Assembly (NCBI RefSeq): GCF_000349945.1
Contig: NC_020548.1
Coordinates: 558,001-622,000 of the forward strand
DNA from: Azoarcus sp. KH32C
GTDB taxonomy: Bacteria > Pseudomonadota > Gammaproteobacteria > Burkholderiales > Rhodocyclaceae
Reading direction: 5' to 3'
Length of the DNA stretch: 64,000 nucleotides
The notes under the pieces were generated by a model, which saw nothing but the letters and a program-made list of their open reading frames with translations, was not told the DNA's origin and searched no databases. The position numbers were made by a program, and so were the translations under genes. Positions 61,726 to 64,000 of this stretch are shown piece by piece; the stretch's first letter is position 1, and every line of letters begins with the position of its first letter.

Positions 61726-62754
61726 ATGTATCGCCATCTACTCGTGCCGATCGACGGCACCGACCTCTCGACCGAAACCAGCAGCAACGCCATCGACTTC
61801 GCCCGCACGCTCGGGGCCCGCATCACCTTCTTCCACGCCCGGCCCGATTACGCCGCGGCGCTCGACGGCGAGGCCGAAATCGTGCGGCTGACCTCGCCGG
61901 CCAAGTTCGCCTATGCGTACGAAGGACGGGTGCGCGAAATCCTGGCAAAGGCGGAAGCGGCCGCGCGCGCCTTCGGCGTGCCCTGCGGCTCGGCGACCGC
62001 CGTCAGCGACTCGCCCGCCAAGGCGATCATCGCCGCCGCGCGTGACGCCGCATGCGACCTGATCTACATGGCGTCCCATGGCCGACGCAGCGGCATCGGC
62101 ATGATGCTGGGATCTCAGACACTAAAGGTGCTGGTCAATGCCGGCATGCCGGTGCTCGTAGCGGCCACGTCGAATCCGCCCGTCCCGTCACAGGTGATGG
62201 ACGTGATCCGCGACGAGCACCGCTCGCTCGCCGCCGTGTTGCACGCTTGGCTGAACCTGCTCGACAGGAAAGAGGAGATGGACGGAAAGCCCGACGCGGA
62301 CCTGATGCGGACGATGATCCAATATCTCAAGACCTTTTCGGTCAGCATGCATCGCCCGAAGGAAAACGAATATCTCTTCAGCCGCCTCCGCCGCCGCAGC
62401 ACGCGTTATGACACCGAGCTCTCCGAGCTGGAGCACCAAAATGCCGACCACCAGCGGCTGATCGGCGAACTCGAAGCCGCGGTCGAGCGCCATCTCGCCG
62501 GTTCGGCGCCCTTGGCAGACATCCGCGAGGCGGTTGCGAGCTGCGAGCAATCGACTTGGGAACACATGCAGCGGGTCGAAGGCAGCATCCTTCCCGGTGC
62601 GCTGAACCATTTGACGCCCGAAGACTGGGAAGGGATCAACGCTGCCTTTTCCGACGGCGGCGATCCACGCTTCGGCCGGGATACGAACACGGAATTCCGC
62701 CGCATCTTCTCGCGCATCGTAAACCTCGCCCCGTCCGATAGCGCCGGCGACTAG
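61726..62754 (+). CDS. UspA - hemerythrin (HHE) fusion protein
   Basis: The N-terminal 145 residues are a universal stress protein domain: MYRHLLVPIDGTDLSTETSS, then DLIYMASHGRRSGIGMMLGS with the GSQTLKVL nucleotide-binding tail. From about residue 160 a hemerythrin-like four-helix domain follows, with the metal-ligand series DEHRSL, MHRPKENEYLF, HQNADHQRL and EHMQRVE. Such His/Glu arrangements bind a di-iron centre that senses oxygen or nitric oxide. The fusion suggests a stress regulator that couples nucleotide binding to a diatomic-gas or redox signal in the cytoplasm. The ATG follows AGGAGTCGCC; the acyl-CoA synthetase gene starts 26 bp later and may be co-transcribed. Confidence 0.85.
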   Translation: MYRHLLVPIDGTDLSTETSSNAIDFARTLGARITFFHARPDYAAALDGEAEIVRLTSPAKFAYAYEGRVREILAKAEAAARAFGVPCGSATAVSDSPAKAIIAAARDAACDLIYMASHGRRSGIGMMLGSQTLKVLVNAGMPVLVAATSNPPVPSQVMDVIRDEHRSLAAVLHAWLNLLDRKEEMDGKPDADLMRTMIQYLKTFSVSMHRPKENEYLFSRLRRRSTRYDTELSELEHQNADHQRLIGELEAAVERHLAGSAPLADIREAVASCEQSTWEHMQRVEGSILPGALNHLTPEDWEGINAAFSDGGDPRFGRDTNTEFRRIFSRIVNLAPSDSAGD

Positions 62755-62780
62755 TCCTCGGCCCCCCAAGGAGATCGCCC

Positions 62781-64000
62781 ATGCTCAAGGGACTCATGCA
62801 GGACCGCCCCCTGCTCGTTTCTTCATTGATCGAACATGCAGCCCGCTGTCATCCGGGAACCGAGATCGTGTCGCGAACCGCTGAAGGATTGATCAGCCGC
62901 TGCACCTACGGCGACATCGGGCGGCGGTCAAGACAACTCGCCGCGGCGCTGACCGCCTTGGGCGTCAAGCCGGGCGACCGGATCGGGGCGCTGGCCTGGA
63001 ACGGGTACCGGCACATGGAGCTGTACTACGGCGTGTCCGGCGTCGGCGCCGTCCTGCATACGATCCATCCGCGCCAGTTTCCCGAGCAGATCGAATACGT
63101 GGTCAATCATGCCGGGGACCAGTACCTCTTCTTCGACATCACCTTCGCGCCGCTGATCGAGCGCCTCGCGCCGGCGCTGAAGACGGTGAAGCGCTTCGTC
63201 GCGATGACGGACCGCAAGAATCTCCCCCTGAGCGACATTCCGAACCTGCTGTGCTACGAGGACCTCATCGCGGAGGCCAGCGCCGACTTCGAGTGGCCAT
63301 CCTTCGACGAAACGACGGCCTCGTCGCTGTGCTACACGGCGGGAACGACGGGAACGCCGAAAGGCGTGCTGTACTCGCACCGCTCGACGGTCCTGCACGC
63401 CTTCGCCCTGTGCGCGGCCGACAGCCTCTCACTGTCCGCGCGGGAATCGGCGCTGCTCGCGGCGCCGATGTTCCACGTCAATGCCTGGGGCGTTCCGTAC
63501 GCCGCGGCGATGTGCGGCATGAAGCTGGTGCTGCCGGGGCCGGTCCACGACGGTCGGAGCATCTACGAACTGCTGCGCGAGGAGCGGGTGACGCTCGCAC
63601 TCGGCGCGCCCTACTTCTGGGCTCCGCTGTTCAAGTACCTGGACGGGATGCGCCGGAATCCGCGCAAGGAGCTCTCGCTCGAGCGCGTCGTCGTCGGCGG
63701 AATCGCCCCGGCGAGCGAGCTGGTCGAGCGCTTCGCCACCACCTTTGGCGCCCGCGTCACGCAGGTGTGGGGGATGACCGAAACGTCGCCGATCGGAGCG
63801 ATCTGTCCGTCGTCCGCGATGCACGCCGATGCGCCGGATGGCCAGATCAAGCAAGGACGCGCGCCGTTCGGCATCGAGATGCGGCTCGTCGACGACTCGG
63901 GGAAAGCCGTCGCCCACGACGGACGGACGCCCGGCCATCTCCTGGTCCGCGGCCCGTGGGTCGCCTCCGCCTACTTCAAGTCGGCGGAAGGCTCGCGTCT
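62781..64000 (+). CDS. AMP-forming acyl-CoA synthetase, 3'-truncated by the window edge
   Basis: The frame opens at the ATG after AAGGAGATCGCCC and stays open to the window end, giving about 406 residues of a protein normally of 530-550. Adenylate-forming signatures are clear: YTAGTTGTPKGVLYSHRST (P-loop, about residue 187), APMFHVNAWGVPYAA near residue 225 and WGMTETSP near residue 328. The C-terminal hinge and catalytic lysine domain are off the end. The sequence resembles medium/long-chain fatty-acid CoA ligases (FadD-like). It would activate an acid to its CoA ester for beta-oxidation. Confidence 0.92.
   Translation, partial: MLKGLMQDRPLLVSSLIEHAARCHPGTEIVSRTAEGLISRCTYGDIGRRSRQLAAALTALGVKPGDRIGALAWNGYRHMELYYGVSGVGAVLHTIHPRQFPEQIEYVVNHAGDQYLFFDITFAPLIERLAPALKTVKRFVAMTDRKNLPLSDIPNLLCYEDLIAEASADFEWPSFDETTASSLCYTAGTTGTPKGVLYSHRSTVLHAFALCAADSLSLSARESALLAAPMFHVNAWGVPYAAAMCGMKLVLPGPVHDGRSIYELLREERVTLALGAPYFWAPLFKYLDGMRRNPRKELSLERVVVGGIAPASELVERFATTFGARVTQVWGMTETSPIGAICPSSAMHADAPDGQIKQGRAPFGIEMRLVDDSGKAVAHDGRTPGHLLVRGPWVASAYFKSAEGSR

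Noticed and set aside
1..64000. CRISPR arrays, rRNA and tRNA genes
   Set aside because: No regularly spaced direct repeats, no rRNA-like conserved stretches and no convincing T-loop/anticodon arrangement were seen on reading; a covariance-model scan would be needed for certainty.

Overview
The window reads as a chromosomal segment of a high-GC Gram-negative bacterium, most likely a betaproteobacterium of the Azoarcus/Thauera/Aromatoleum type. This is inferred from gene content: an OprD-like porin, two DUF1302/DUF1329/RND/Ycf48-like sets, ETF with an acyl-CoA dehydrogenase, several CoA-transferases and IclR regulators. It was not established by a database search. No rRNA, tRNA or CRISPR array was seen.

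Layout. 1-2.9 kb: end of an OprD-type porin, then a graveyard of broken genes (tyrosine integrase, IS256-type transposase, glyoxalase fold) around one intact unknown gene. 3.0-5.6 kb: MOSC protein, NnrU-like membrane protein and glutathione-independent formaldehyde dehydrogenase. 6.4-9.0 kb: an AT-richer defence island with a membrane protein followed by a Septu-like PtuA ATPase/PtuB HNH pair. Next come inverted repeats and a truncated IS630-type transposase that abuts alanine dehydrogenase. 11.5-19.6 kb (leftward): DUF1329, DUF1302, RND, Ycf48-like and aldehyde dehydrogenase genes. 19.9-23.9 kb: a monoamine-regulon-like locus (MoaF-like, SDR, APC permease, LuxR-type regulator). 24-30.7 kb: DMT exporter, etfA, etfB, CoA-transferase, acyl-CoA dehydrogenase and IclR. 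31-34 kb (rightward): TIM-barrel enzyme, a two-gene chromate-transporter pair and an AEC carrier. 34.6-42.5 kb: a secreted RHS system split over several genes, with candidate immunity genes, one of them cut by a complete IS3-family element. 42.5-52 kb: a leftward catabolic operon (split dehydroshikimate-dehydratase-like TIM and VOC proteins, CaiB-type CoA-transferase, citryl-CoA-lyase-like protein, ThDP enzyme, AroE-like and AroD-like proteins) with a divergent IclR regulator. 52-60.3 kb: cytochrome c, YeiH-type carrier and a second RND/Ycf48/DUF1329/DUF1302 set. 60.7-64 kb: a secreted anchored protein, a UspA-hemerythrin fusion and the start of an acyl-CoA synthetase.

How the genes may work together. 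The 25-32 kb and 43-51 kb clusters look like parts of one acid/CoA catabolic programme. Both carry TIM-barrel enzymes, CoA-transferases and IclR regulators, and both have a GAAC-N3-GTTC-type palindrome upstream. In the second operon AroD keeps its catalytic residues. Its AroE-like partner lacks both serines that normally hold the shikimate carboxylate, and the QuiC-like TIM and VOC halves also differ at metal-ligand positions. The acyl-CoA dehydrogenase of the first cluster has Asp where most relatives have the catalytic Glu. I infer degradation of a hydroaromatic or alicyclic acid related to, but not identical with, quinate/shikimate. This operon is the best candidate here for an undescribed system. 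The split RHS locus and the membrane-protein-linked Septu-like locus come next.
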